Shown here: positions 1-8,856 of the stretch, piece by piece | How the letters are laid out: each line of letters begins with the position of its first letter | Position numbering within the stretch: the first letter of the stretch is position 1 | Assembly (NCBI GenBank): GCA_902777605.1 | Contig: CACYUI010000022.1 | Span: forward strand, 1-49,345 | DNA: 49,345 bases | Reading direction: 5' to 3' | Source: an uncultured bacterium | GTDB taxonomy: Bacteria > Cyanobacteriota > Vampirovibrionia > Gastranaerophilales > Gastranaerophilaceae | Notes under the pieces: model-generated | What the model was told of the DNA's origin: nothing | The model's input: only the letters and a program-made list of their open reading frames with translations | Database searches by the model: none | Program-made: the position numbers and the translations under genes

Positions 1-151
1 ATAAATTCGGTTTGTAGTATCACTACAAGATTGGAAGTAAAGCTAAAAGTTTCTTTGCGGGCAAAGAAATGAACATACAAAAAGTACATTACTTTTAAGC
101 TTTTTGCACCAATTTATATAGTTTGGGTCGTTATTTATTATAAAAATTTTA
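1..151. repeat. Non-coding left edge with a partial copy of a dispersed palindromic element
   Basis: No gene is seen between the window edge and the stop of the PurH-like gene. The stretch holds two small hairpins (arms 12-18 with 22-28, and 50-58 with 61-69, the latter TTTCTTTGC/GCAAAGAAA). It ends in a segment (97-120) that closely matches 37721-37743, the end of the large palindromic element in front of bioB. I read it as a partial or decayed copy of that element. No U-tract follows either hairpin on the minus strand, so neither is a clear terminator. Confidence 0.5.
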
Positions 152-1039
152 CTAATACAAAATATTTGTAAACCCTGTAGTTATTACAGCCATATTATAT
201 TTATCAGTTGCCGCAATCAAATCTCTTGAAGCAAAAGGAAGTATTACAAGACCAATTCTACCCTGAGCTGCTACATCAATATCATGTTTTGTTATGCCCA
301 TATCAGATGCTAAAATTGCATCTTTTGACATCTCGCAAGAATAATCCACCGCAAATTCAACAGATGCTGATTGCAAACCTTGTGCAATTGCCGTTGTTTT
401 AAGATCTTTTGCTATAACAATTGCTTGCGAACTTGCGTGTTTTGCAACTTTCCACGCAAAAACTGCATCTTCTATTTGTTCTACTGTTGGTTTTGTTTTT
501 GAAACTATATTAAATGAATCTTTTGTTAATTCACTCAAATTTGGCGTTTGTGTAAGTGTGCCAAGAGGTGTTATCTTAACATCGTTGGAAAGATATTTTT
601 TATAATCTTTTAATGGTGTTTTTATGGTTATATAACACACATCATGAGCCTCTAAATACTCGATTGCATTTTGCGTAAATTTTGGAGCGGCTATTCGATT
701 TGTATCTTTTAAAAGTTTTGCCACTTCGCTATCAACCTCGGAAGACACAACTATAGTTGATGACATAAAGTCTATCGGATTAGAGTCAACTACATTAACA
801 ATAGCTTCTTCCAAAGTTTTTCCTATAGATACTGCACAAATTCCTGCTCCTGAAGTTGACACTGCGGCTTTTACATCATAAAACTCGCTTATAACATCTA
901 AACCTTTTAAAAGACTTATTATATCAGTATAAGATAAATTCTTGCTTGTTTCATAATCGATTGTTTTATCATTATTTTCAAAACTTGCATTTTGAAATGC
1001 ATTTTCGCCGTTTACTATTTTTATTTCGTCTATATTCAT
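152..1039 (-). CDS. AICAR transformylase-like (PurH C-domain) protein lacking catalytic residues
   Basis: The 295-residue product aligns over its full length with the AICAR formyltransferase half of PurH. A GENxxQ segment near the N-terminus matches RYGENPHQ, TLEEAI matches the segment after the NPCG loop, and the C-terminal third (FAWKVAKHASSQAIVIAKD, then ILASD, then the end of the fold) is clearly PurH-like. The IMP cyclohydrolase (MGS-like) domain is absent. The catalytic Lys-His of the family motif KHTNPCG is replaced by Ser-Thr in STSGAGICA, the MSRVDS segment is lost, and the usual MRHFRH ending is not kept. It probably does not catalyse the purine step and may be a regulatory or scaffold paralogue. 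An AGGAAA ribosome site precedes the ATG. It lies 23 bases downstream of the PBP gene on the same strand and is likely cotranscribed. Confidence 0.75.
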   Translation of the reverse strand: MNIDEIKIVNGENAFQNASFENNDKTIDYETSKNLSYTDIISLLKGLDVISEFYDVKAAVSTSGAGICAVSIGKTLEEAIVNVVDSNPIDFMSSTIVVSSEVDSEVAKLLKDTNRIAAPKFTQNAIEYLEAHDVCYITIKTPLKDYKKYLSNDVKITPLGTLTQTPNLSELTKDSFNIVSKTKPTVEQIEDAVFAWKVAKHASSQAIVIAKDLKTTAIAQGLQSASVEFAVDYSCEMSKDAILASDMGITKHDIDVAAQGRIGLVILPFASRDLIAATDKYNMAVITTGFTNILY

Positions 1040-1062
1040 AATTTCCTTTTCTTTCTTGTTGT

Positions 1063-3195
1063 TTATTGTCCAATAGGAGCACTTGTCATAGGGACAGGAG
1101 CAAAACTCGGCTTTGGAGCCTCTACACGCTGCTGCGGCACTTCTATTTTTTGAACTTCTTTTTTAGGAATCGGTGCAGCATGCTGTTGTATAAGATCTTT
1201 AATTACACTCTTTTGAGCTTCTATATTTTCTTCCTCTTCGTCATTTTTAGGTTGCTCTTTCTCAACGGAAGCTTTTTCGCCCTGTTTAATAACAGAAATA
1301 GAGGATGCTGAGAATGGATTCAATACAACCTCAGGATATTCAAAGTCTGCATTTCCGTACGGTTGAGTTGCAACTGTCATAACATCTTTCCAAATCAATG
1401 CCGGAATTGTACCACCTGTAACTCCGCCCATTTTTGAGTTATCATCATTACCTACCCATACACCGGTCACAACATCAGGAGTAAATCCTATAAAATACGC
1501 ATCTTTACTGTCATCCGTTGTACCTGTTTTACCTGCTGCCGGTTTTCCAATATTAGCTGCTCTACCAGTACCGTTTGTTATAACTGTTTTCATAATAGCA
1601 GTCATTGTAGCAGCTGTATTGATATTCAAAACTTTGCTGGTTCTTGCTTTTTTTGCTTCGTAAAGAATTGTACCTCTTGAAGATTCTACCCTTTCAATTG
1701 CATAAGGCTCAACTTTATATCCTCCATTTGCAAATACACCGAAAGCTCTTGTCATTTCATAAAGTTTAACACTGTGAGAACCTAAAGCTATAGTATAATC
1801 ATAAGGAATAGGTGTTGTTATCCCCATAACTCTTGCAAGTTGTATTACAGGTCTTACCCCAATTTCATCCATAAGCCTTGCCGCACACACATTTGATGAA
1901 ATCATAAGAGCTGTATACAAAGGTATTTTTCCTCTATATTTATTACCATAGTTTCTCGGAGTCCAATTACCCAATTTTACGGGCATATCTTCTATCATAT
2001 CGTTTGGAGAATAACCTTTTTCCACCGCTGCAGTATAAATGATAGGCTTAAACGCTGAACCGCATGGTCGTTGCGATTGCGTAACTCTATCATACTGGCT
2101 CTTTGTATAATCTTTACCACCTGCATATACTAAAATTCTGCCATCTATAGGATTAAAAGAAAATACGGCAGCTTGGTTTTTATCCTGCTTCATTCCCCAT
2201 GCATTAAGATTTTTAACAATGGCCTCATTTGCTTTAACTTGGGCATTATAATCAAGAGTAGTAACAACTTTTAAGCCGCCATTAACAATTTCATCCTCAG
2301 AAAATCCCAATTTTTGAAGTTCTTTCATAACATAATCACAGAAATATGGTGCTTTGTTTGTCGCATACATCAAAGGCATTGTAGAAAGAACGATAGGAGT
2401 TTCTTTTGCTTTTTTATAAGTTTCTTTATCAATGTATTTCATTTTATACATTCTCAAAAGCACTTGGTTTCTGCGTTTTTTTGCAAGTTCTTTATCGTTA
2501 TACGGAGAATAAACCGAAGGCGCCTGCGGAAGTCCGGCAATTAAAGCCATTTCGGGCAAAGTAAGCTGATTTAAGTTTTTATTAAAATAAATTTTTGCAG
2601 CTCCTTTAACACCATATGCTCCTGAGCCAAGATATACATTATTCATATACATTTCTAAAATCTTATCTTTAGAAATAGTTTTTTCTATCTGCGCTGCTAC
2701 TTGCAATTCTTTTATCTTACGAGTGAAAGTCTTTTCATTAGACAAGAAAAGGATTCTCGAAAGCTGTTGTGTAATTGTACTTGCACCTTGAACGACATGT
2801 CCTGCTAAAACATTTGCTACCATTGAGCGAGCCAAACCGAAAAGATCATATCCTTCATGAGAATAGAAGTTTTTATCTTCTGTTGCAATAAGTGCTTTAA
2901 CAAGCTGTTCCGGCACTTCTTTTAGTTCTACATTAGAATATGTATATGCAGCAAAGGTTTTAATAACCTGACCGTCACCTGCGCAAAATGTCGTAACAAT
3001 ATTTGGTTTTAAAGAGTTTAAATTTTTTATCGGCGGAAGAGAAACCAAGTATAATTTAAGTGCAATCAACCCTGCAAGCATAACACCTATACAAAAGACC
3101 AACACTCCGGTTATAAATCTCATAACAGGATTCTCTATTACAAGACGCTTGGAACTTCCTCTTTTTCTGTTTCGCGGAACATTATAGCTGCCCAT
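1063..3195 (-). CDS. Class A penicillin-binding protein (PBP1A-type)
   Basis: This bifunctional peptidoglycan synthase polymerises lipid II (GT51 domain) and cross-links stem peptides (transpeptidase domain) on the outer face of the inner membrane. A basic N-terminus is followed by one membrane anchor at about residues 26-50. The glycosyltransferase domain has the catalytic Glu in ATEDKNF (E106) and the conserved GASTITQQL. The transpeptidase domain shows the nucleophile in SAFK (S380, K383), SSN (433-435) and KTGT (K556). The 710-residue length is typical. The last 40 residues are Pro/Lys-rich and probably disordered. AAGGAG stands close before the ATG. The next gene on this strand is the PurH-like paralogue. 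The family is secure; whether to call it mrcA or ponA is arbitrary. Confidence 0.95.
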   Translation of the reverse strand: MGSYNVPRNRKRGSSKRLVIENPVMRFITGVLVFCIGVMLAGLIALKLYLVSLPPIKNLNSLKPNIVTTFCAGDGQVIKTFAAYTYSNVELKEVPEQLVKALIATEDKNFYSHEGYDLFGLARSMVANVLAGHVVQGASTITQQLSRILFLSNEKTFTRKIKELQVAAQIEKTISKDKILEMYMNNVYLGSGAYGVKGAAKIYFNKNLNQLTLPEMALIAGLPQAPSVYSPYNDKELAKKRRNQVLLRMYKMKYIDKETYKKAKETPIVLSTMPLMYATNKAPYFCDYVMKELQKLGFSEDEIVNGGLKVVTTLDYNAQVKANEAIVKNLNAWGMKQDKNQAAVFSFNPIDGRILVYAGGKDYTKSQYDRVTQSQRPCGSAFKPIIYTAAVEKGYSPNDMIEDMPVKLGNWTPRNYGNKYRGKIPLYTALMISSNVCAARLMDEIGVRPVIQLARVMGITTPIPYDYTIALGSHSVKLYEMTRAFGVFANGGYKVEPYAIERVESSRGTILYEAKKARTSKVLNINTAATMTAIMKTVITNGTGRAANIGKPAAGKTGTTDDSKDAYFIGFTPDVVTGVWVGNDDNSKMGGVTGGTIPALIWKDVMTVATQPYGNADFEYPEVVLNPFSASSISVIKQGEKASVEKEQPKNDEEEENIEAQKSVIKDLIQQHAAPIPKKEVQKIEVPQQRVEAPKPSFAPVPMTSAPIGQ

Positions 3196-3220
3196 CTCTA
3201 CTCCTTATCAATGCAGTAAA

Positions 3221-3249
3221 ACTGTAATATTTGTGTAGTATAATATCAA
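3221..3249 (-). promoter_or_regulatory. Putative sigma-70 promoter of the PBP1A gene
   Basis: Read on the minus strand, TTGATA (3249-3244) and TACAGT (3226-3221) are separated by 17 bases, upstream of the AAGGAG ribosome site of the PBP gene. The same 77-base divergent gap must also serve the plus-strand YkgJ-like gene, for which TATAAT boxes occur at 3239-3244 and 3250-3255 without a good -35. Confidence 0.45.
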
Positions 3250-3272
3250 TATAATTTTACCAAAGACATATT

Positions 3273-3695
3273 ATGATTGGGATAAATAATAAGCTAATGT
3301 TAAGTTTTTTGACAATTTTAAAAAATGAATTTTTATCATATTTTGTTCCTGAAAAAATGGAGTACAGAATAACGGGCAAGTGTTTAAAATGCGGCAAATG
3401 CTGCAGATATATGTACAGTTTTGATACATACACAACTACTGATTTTAAAATTATGCAATTTTTGTTTCCGTCATACAGAAGATTTTACATTCGAGGAAAA
3501 GACGAAGAAGGAAATCTCATATTTGCTTGCAAATATGTTACAGACGAAGGATTGTGTTCTGTTTACAACAAAAGGCTCAAAATGTGCAAAAAGTATCCTG
3601 CATCAAAAATCGGCTATCCCGGAAAACTTCATGAAGGGTGCGGATACAATATTGAAGACAAAAGTTTTGAAAGTTACTTAAAACAGGCACAATAA
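3273..3695 (+). CDS. YkgJ-family Cys-cluster (zinc/iron-chelating) protein
   Basis: A 140-residue protein with the YkgJ/UPF0153 signature CxxCxxCC (C37, C40, C43, C44) followed by single cysteines at 86, 95, 105 and 123, eight in all, as expected for the family thought to bind Zn or an Fe-S cluster. The first 25 residues are hydrophobic/basic and lie outside the family core. No Shine-Dalgarno is evident before the first ATG, so a start at the ATG at 3297 is possible. It diverges from the PBP gene and converges on mnmA with a gap of only 3 bases. The biochemical function of the family is not well defined. Confidence 0.8.
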   Translation: MIGINNKLMLSFLTILKNEFLSYFVPEKMEYRITGKCLKCGKCCRYMYSFDTYTTTDFKIMQFLFPSYRRFYIRGKDEEGNLIFACKYVTDEGLCSVYNKRLKMCKKYPASKIGYPGKLHEGCGYNIEDKSFESYLKQAQ

Positions 3696-3698
3696 ATA

Positions 3699-4781
3699 CT
3701 ATAAGACCTCAGAGATAACTCCTCCGCCCAAGACCAAATCGCCATCATAAAGAACTATTGATTGACCTTTTGCAATTGATTTTTGCATGTCATCAAATTT
3801 TACAATAATTTCTTGATTAACTATTTCTACACTAACTTCTGTAGGTTGTTGAGTTGAGCGAATTTTAGCTTGCGCCTTAAAAATATTTGTTTTTGGCTCA
3901 ATTATCCAATTTAGATTTGCAGCCTTCAAGGTATCCTTCATTGTTTTATCTTTTGGTCCAATAACAACTTCGTTTGTATCTTTTCTTAGTTCTATTACAT
4001 ACAACGGTTCGGTAGAAGATACCCCAACACCCTTTCTTTGACCGATTGTATAATTCCAGATACCTTTATGTTTACCCAAAACTTTACCGTTAACATCAAC
4101 AATATTACCCTCTTTATCTTCTACACCAAGAAGTTCATTATAATCTCCATAGTAAAAGTCTTGACTATCAGGTTTTTCAGCAACGGTAAGCCCGTTGGCT
4201 TTTGCTATTTCTCTGATTTCTTCTTTTGTTTTATCTCCAAGAGGCAAAATTATATTTGCCAGCTGTTCCTGTTTCAGTCTGTAAAGAAAATACGATTGAT
4301 CTTTCTTAGGATTCAAACCTCTTTTTAGTATATATCGTCCGTCTTTTCCTATAGTTACTGCAGCATAATGTCCTGTTGCAAATTTATCAAAGTCTATACC
4401 ATTAGCTTTAGCCAGTCTCGGAAGAACATCAAATTTTATAAGTGAATTACACCAAATACAAGGGTTTGGAGTGTTTCCACTTAAGTATTCTTTTTTAAAA
4501 TTATCCAAAACTATTTCTTCGTATTGTTTTGCACAATCAAAAACATAAAAAGGAATACCGATTTCTTCTGCTATTTTTCTGGCGCCTTCAATATCTTCCT
4601 TCTCATCAGGTCCAAAGCATGCACCATGTCTTTTAGGAAGTTTTTCGCTTAATTGAGCTTTTACACCTCTGTCACCCCATATAGCCATAGTTGCACCAAT
4701 TACTTCATGACCTTGTTGTTTTAAGAGTAGTGCCGTAACAGATGAGTCTACACCGCCTGACATTCCTACAAGAACCTTCAT
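3699..4781 (-). CDS. mnmA: tRNA 2-thiouridine synthase MnmA-type, variant cysteine set
   Basis: MnmA adenylates and thiolates U34 of tRNA Lys, Glu and Gln in the cytoplasm. The PP-loop SGGVDSS lies at residues 8-14. NPCIWCN carries a CxxC in place of the E. coli DxxC, and TIGQRKG and the C-terminal beta-barrel are present; the length (360) is normal. The second catalytic cysteine (C199 in E. coli, in the ICFI segment) is missing: the aligned segment reads SQDFYYGDY, and no cysteine occurs after the CxxC. Additional cysteines occur earlier (HGACFGPDE and VFDCAKQ). It starts one base after the nadA stop, so the two are almost certainly translationally coupled. Confidence 0.85.
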   Translation of the reverse strand: MKVLVGMSGGVDSSVTALLLKQQGHEVIGATMAIWGDRGVKAQLSEKLPKRHGACFGPDEKEDIEGARKIAEEIGIPFYVFDCAKQYEEIVLDNFKKEYLSGNTPNPCIWCNSLIKFDVLPRLAKANGIDFDKFATGHYAAVTIGKDGRYILKRGLNPKKDQSYFLYRLKQEQLANIILPLGDKTKEEIREIAKANGLTVAEKPDSQDFYYGDYNELLGVEDKEGNIVDVNGKVLGKHKGIWNYTIGQRKGVGVSSTEPLYVIELRKDTNEVVIGPKDKTMKDTLKAANLNWIIEPKTNIFKAQAKIRSTQQPTEVSVEIVNQEIIVKFDDMQKSIAKGQSIVLYDGDLVLGGGVISEVL

Positions 4782-5714
4782 CTATACCCTCCCGATTTGT
4801 TTTGGAGATGTAATTTCAAACATTTTGTTTATACAATCCATTGCTTTTTTAGAAGTTGTTTCATCTAATGTGATTTCATGCTCTTCTCTTAAAAGTGCAT
4901 TATAAATATCATCCAAACTGTTCCATTTCATATTTTGACAAACAAGTTTATCAGAGAGAAGATAAAAAGATTTATCAGCATAATCTCTTTTTAATCTGTC
5001 AAAAACCCCTTTTTCAGTAGCGATTGTATATTCCGCGAAATCAGTATTTTTAACATAATCCATAATTTCTTTTGTACTTCCGACAAAATCTGCAATCTCT
5101 GAAACAGTATGATGACACTCAGGATGAGCAAGGACTTTTGAATTTGGATGTTCCATTCTTGATTTTTCAACATCTTCTACCCTAAGTCTTAAGTGCGTAG
5201 GACAAAAACCGTTATAAGTTGTAACTTTTACTTTACCATTTAGTTTTTTCTCTACCCATTTGCCTAAATATGTATCCGGCAAAAACAAAACTTCTTCTGC
5301 TCCGATATTTTTGACTACATTAACTGCATTTGAGCTTGTACAACAAACATCCGATTCTGCCTTTATTGCCGCTGTTGAATTCACATAACATACAACGGGA
5401 ATATTCGGATGCAATGCTTTAAACTCTCTAAGCTGAGTGACATTTATCATATCTGCCATAAAGCATCCTGACTCCAGTCTTGGAAGCAACACTTTTTTAT
5501 TTGGAGATAACAGTTTTGCCGTTTCTGCCATAAATGAAACGCCTGCAAAAACAATAATATCAGCATCCGTTTCTTTTGCTTTTCTGCTTAAGTACAAAGA
5601 ATCTCCGACAAAATCCGCAACCTCATCAACTTCAACATTTTGATAACAATGCGCAAGAACTACTGCATTTTTCTCTTCTTTAAGCTTATTAATTTTTTCG
5701 ACAAGTGTACTCAT
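4782..5714 (-). CDS. nadA: Quinolinate synthase
   Basis: NadA condenses iminoaspartate with dihydroxyacetone phosphate to quinolinate in de novo NAD synthesis, using a 4Fe-4S cluster. Three cluster cysteines are visible at C84 (ESGCFMAD), C171 (GFCPTH) and C259 (KLVCQNMK). The N-terminal AHCYQ, the CYVNSTAAIKAESD segment and HPEC are all typical, as is the 310-residue length. Its partners nadB and nadC are not in the window. mnmA follows directly. A TTGACT box lies upstream (about 5779-5784, minus strand), but its spacing to a -10 is poor. Confidence 0.95.
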   Translation of the reverse strand: MSTLVEKINKLKEEKNAVVLAHCYQNVEVDEVADFVGDSLYLSRKAKETDADIIVFAGVSFMAETAKLLSPNKKVLLPRLESGCFMADMINVTQLREFKALHPNIPVVCYVNSTAAIKAESDVCCTSSNAVNVVKNIGAEEVLFLPDTYLGKWVEKKLNGKVKVTTYNGFCPTHLRLRVEDVEKSRMEHPNSKVLAHPECHHTVSEIADFVGSTKEIMDYVKNTDFAEYTIATEKGVFDRLKRDYADKSFYLLSDKLVCQNMKWNSLDDIYNALLREEHEITLDETTSKKAMDCINKMFEITSPKQIGRV

Positions 5715-5811
5715 TTTATTTCCATAGTTGTATATTCTACACCCTTACGGTTACCTTACATTAAGCCACAGACAGAGCATAAAGTCAATAAATGTAGCAC
5801 TAAAATAATAG

Positions 5812-7284
5812 TTATAATGCTAAAATTCCAAACTGTTTAATTTTTGGATTGTTTTTTTGTGATTGATTTTTTTCTAAAAAAGTTTTTATAATCGTTCTTA
5901 CTTTTATATAATTTTTTTTATTGTAATAAATACCTGCCAAATTAACGGCATAATCAATATTATTCGGATTTTTTTCTACCAAATATTGATATTCTTTTGC
6001 TGCCATATCACTGTTTTTTTGCTTTGTATAAATTTCTGCTTTCAATAAATGAAGATCATCCCCGTCTTTAATTTCTTGTACAAGATTCACATAATCCAAA
6101 GCTAAGTCATAATTAGTTATATAAAAATGCGAAATTGCTAAATTATAGTATATAATTGAGCGTATTTCGTTATTTTTTGCCAAACGAAGAGCCTTTTCCA
6201 AATTTCCGATTGCTTCAGGATATTTTTTTTGTGCAACAAGACCTTCTGCCAAATCAATATATCCCATAGACAATCTTGGTGCTTTTCTTATGTAATTTTT
6301 TGCTTCGTTAATTTTGGAGTAGTTAATATCGTCATTGTCACCCAAAACCAAATATGGAATATATTCATACTTTAAATCATTTGAATTTGTTATATCAGGT
6401 TTTATTTTATACAAAAGTTCTAATGTACTCTTATCTGCATCATTTAGAATTATTCTGCTATCATTCATAACAGAGTCTTTGTCTTTTGACATATACATTA
6501 TGTTATCTTTTTGATAGCTATGTCCCATAAATCCAAGCGCATGAAATATTTCATGAAGAGCAGTGTTATAAATTTGATTTATTGAATAAATTGTTCCTTC
6601 TGTGTCATATATATTAAGCTTTATAGTCATATTTTTCAGTTTATTCTGTTGCAATATAGGTGTTGTGTAAGCCACTACAAATTTTTCACCTTCTTTTAAT
6701 TGATTTGGTTTTTCTTCAATAAATGTTACATATATATCGGCAATTCCACTGTTAATCCTTTTAAATTTTATGCGACACGAACTCGCTCTTTCCCATTCAT
6801 CAAAAGCATCATTTACTGATTTCACAATCTCTTCAGGCACAATATGCGGATTTTTGAAGCTATAAGTTATCGGCATTTGTCCCCAATGCATTATTTTTTG
6901 ATTAAAAGGAGCCTGTCTTATGTAATTTAGAGGATACTTATTATGAATTTCGCGTTTCAAATTGTACAAAAAATATTCTGCGGTAGAAGATGCCGAATCT
7001 TGTATTTCTCCTTCTGCAATATCTACTAATTTTTCTTGAGAATCAATAGTTAATGGCTGGTTTATAATAGTATTTACATATTTTTCTCTAAACTTCGAAT
7101 CCGTATTTCCCAACGAAATCGACTTTTCATAATAGTCCAGACCTTTTTGTGATTGGTTATTTTTTATTAAAAAATCGCCGAAATAAGAATAAATAGACGC
7201 TGTGTTATTATGATAATACAACGCAAAAAGAAGAACAGTTAAAAGCAAAGTGTAAAAAATTATTCTTACTTTGCCAATTTTCAT
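5812..7284 (-). CDS. Membrane-anchored matrixin-like metalloprotease with TPR repeats
   Basis: An N-terminal membrane anchor or signal (residues 7-24) is followed by a TPR-like stretch, then a matrixin-type domain: IMHWGQMPITYSF, AFDEWERAS, the zinc motif HEIFHALGFMGH (H244, E245, H248 and H255) and a Met-turn in NIMYM (M263). The third ligand sits one residue later than in the canonical HExxHxxGxxH; I recall this spacing in cyanobacterial matrixin-like proteins. The C-terminal 170 residues form several TPR units (for example YPEAIGNLEKALRLAK and YDLALDYVNLV). It is probably exported or membrane-tethered, with the protease facing the periplasm. It starts 3 bases after the scpB stop with a GAGGAAT ribosome site, so it may be cotranscribed with scpA-scpB. 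The substrate is unknown. Confidence 0.75.
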   Translation of the reverse strand: MKIGKVRIIFYTLLLTVLLFALYYHNNTASIYSYFGDFLIKNNQSQKGLDYYEKSISLGNTDSKFREKYVNTIINQPLTIDSQEKLVDIAEGEIQDSASSTAEYFLYNLKREIHNKYPLNYIRQAPFNQKIMHWGQMPITYSFKNPHIVPEEIVKSVNDAFDEWERASSCRIKFKRINSGIADIYVTFIEEKPNQLKEGEKFVVAYTTPILQQNKLKNMTIKLNIYDTEGTIYSINQIYNTALHEIFHALGFMGHSYQKDNIMYMSKDKDSVMNDSRIILNDADKSTLELLYKIKPDITNSNDLKYEYIPYLVLGDNDDINYSKINEAKNYIRKAPRLSMGYIDLAEGLVAQKKYPEAIGNLEKALRLAKNNEIRSIIYYNLAISHFYITNYDLALDYVNLVQEIKDGDDLHLLKAEIYTKQKNSDMAAKEYQYLVEKNPNNIDYAVNLAGIYYNKKNYIKVRTIIKTFLEKNQSQKNNPKIKQFGILAL

Positions 7285-7287
7285 ATT

Positions 7288-7806
7288 TTATTCCTCATCA
7301 TTATCTTTTACACCGTTATCAATATTTAAAGTCTTTACAAGAGATCTGACATCCCCTTTCAGTTTAAAATATTCGGCGAATTTTGGTGTGGTTTTTATAT
7401 TAAATGACCGTCCGTTTTTATCTTTATGTCTTGATATCAAACCTTTTTCCAAAAGCTCTTGTACATGTTCATATGCATTTGAGCCCCTCAAATCTTTTAG
7501 AACAGTTTGTCTTATCGGTTCTTTCAATGCTATTACAGTAAGAGTCTTAAGAACAGGCGGTTTTAATTCTACAGGACAAAGCTTTTCTACAATATCCAAA
7601 TGTTCTTGCTTAACCTGTAAAATATAACCATTCTCATCATCAATTTCCAAAGCGCCTTCACGGGAAGCATAGTCCATAATTAGTTCAAGCAAAGCTTCCT
7701 CAACTTTTTCGGGTTCTTCTTCCAATATTTCAGCAATTTCGTTTACTTGCAACACTTTTGCGGTAACAAAAAGAACCGCTTCAATCCTAGACTTCAACTG
7801 TTCCAT
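7288..7806 (-). CDS. scpB: Segregation and condensation protein B
   Basis: ScpB is the winged-helix (kite) subunit that dimerises on ScpA and, with SMC, forms the condensin that organises the chromosome. The N-terminus RIEAVLFVTAKVLQVNEIAEIL and the middle LKTLTVIALKEPIRQ, RGSNAYEHVQELLEKGLI and GRSFNIKTTPKFAEYF are characteristic. The 172-residue length is usual. Its ATG lies inside the end of scpA (20-base overlap) with GAGGAAG in front, implying coupled translation. Confidence 0.93.
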   Translation of the reverse strand: MEQLKSRIEAVLFVTAKVLQVNEIAEILEEEPEKVEEALLELIMDYASREGALEIDDENGYILQVKQEHLDIVEKLCPVELKPPVLKTLTVIALKEPIRQTVLKDLRGSNAYEHVQELLEKGLISRHKDKNGRSFNIKTTPKFAEYFKLKGDVRSLVKTLNIDNGVKDNDEE

Positions 7807-8674
7807 TTGCTTCCTCTTTTAGTATGCCTTGAGCATTATTTACCGCATCAAAAATATTATCATCTTCTGTTTCTGCATGTTGTACAGCCGGTCTTTTTAC
7901 AACATAAAGGTCAGAATAAAATTCGTCTTGCTCTAAATCATAATCACTGTCTACAGTTAAAAACAACAGTGAAATATAGGCGCTAATTCTATCCATGCCA
8001 AGAAGAGTCAGTTCATTGAGCTCTATTTTATCTTGTCTGCTCAATATTTCAGAAAGATTTGCTCTTAATCTCTGTACACCTTGGTCTATATATTCATCAT
8101 GCGCAAGATTTACAATATCTTCAGGAGATAATCTCGCATAATTTTGTACTCTTCTTTTTGCTCTTTCGTGTGCATTTTTTAGAGATTGCTTTTTATCAAG
8201 CATTTCATAGAATTCTAACTGTCTGATTAAATCTCTCAATGTCACAACACGATTATGATTTAATCTTACAGAAGTTCTCCTCTGCAAAACTTCATCTATT
8301 GAAATTACATTATTTGTCGGAATATATTCTTCTGTACCATAATCCAACTGACTATCGTCATCGTTATAATCAAAATCTTCTTCGTGTTGAGGCTCAAAAT
8401 CCATAACATCTAAACCTTCAAGAACATTTGATTTTAATTTTAAAAGTATTGCTGCAAATAGTAGAGTTCTACCTGTCATCCTGAGGTTCTGAGCCTTTGA
8501 TTGAAAAAGATGCGTAAGGTATTTATCCGTAACATCAACTATATTGACATTCCAAGGATCAATCTTACCCTGTCTTGCCATGTTTACAAGAATTTCAATA
8601 CCGTCCACTTCTGCTTCGTGAACAAAATTCTCCTGCTGCGGCATATTCATACTATCTACATTATTTGCTACCAT
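7787..8674 (-). CDS. scpA: Segregation and condensation protein A (kleisin)
   Basis: ScpA is the kleisin that bridges the SMC heads. The N-terminal helix begins at about residue 24 (IEILVNMARQGKIDPWNVNIVDVTDKYL), and TGRTLLFAAILLKLKSNVL is the typical second helix. The region 170-240 holds the linker, and the C-terminal winged helix lies around ILSRQDKIELNELTLL. It is longer than the average ScpA (295 residues) because of acidic stretches at 105-118 and near the C-terminus. GGGAG precedes the ATG. It is separated from smc by 182 bases that contain a palindromic repeat. Confidence 0.93.
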   Translation of the reverse strand: MVANNVDSMNMPQQENFVHEAEVDGIEILVNMARQGKIDPWNVNIVDVTDKYLTHLFQSKAQNLRMTGRTLLFAAILLKLKSNVLEGLDVMDFEPQHEEDFDYNDDDSQLDYGTEEYIPTNNVISIDEVLQRRTSVRLNHNRVVTLRDLIRQLEFYEMLDKKQSLKNAHERAKRRVQNYARLSPEDIVNLAHDEYIDQGVQRLRANLSEILSRQDKIELNELTLLGMDRISAYISLLFLTVDSDYDLEQDEFYSDLYVVKRPAVQHAETEDDNIFDAVNNAQGILKEEANGTVEV

Positions 8675-8690
8675 ATCGTTCTACTCCCAC

Positions 8691-8720
8691 TCTTCTTGAG
8701 AAGAGGGTTAGGGTGAGGTT
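8691..8720. repeat. REP-like palindromic repeat, copy 1
   Basis: CTCTTC-TTGA-GAAGAG (8691-8706) is followed by GGTTAGGGTGAGGT. The same arrangement, a 6-9 bp hairpin then (GGT)TAGGGTGAGGT, recurs at 37256-37288 and, inverted, at 28995-29030. It lies between smc and scpA. Confidence 0.6.
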
Positions 8721-8856
8721 AATCAACTCACATACCCCATTTTATACTATATCTTTTCTTCATTACTCCTCTATTTTAAGGAGTTTTAGTTTGGAGTTTA
8801 ATGTCTCCCCTTCGGTTATTATACCATATATAAGGCGTTTGAAAAAGAATTTACCC

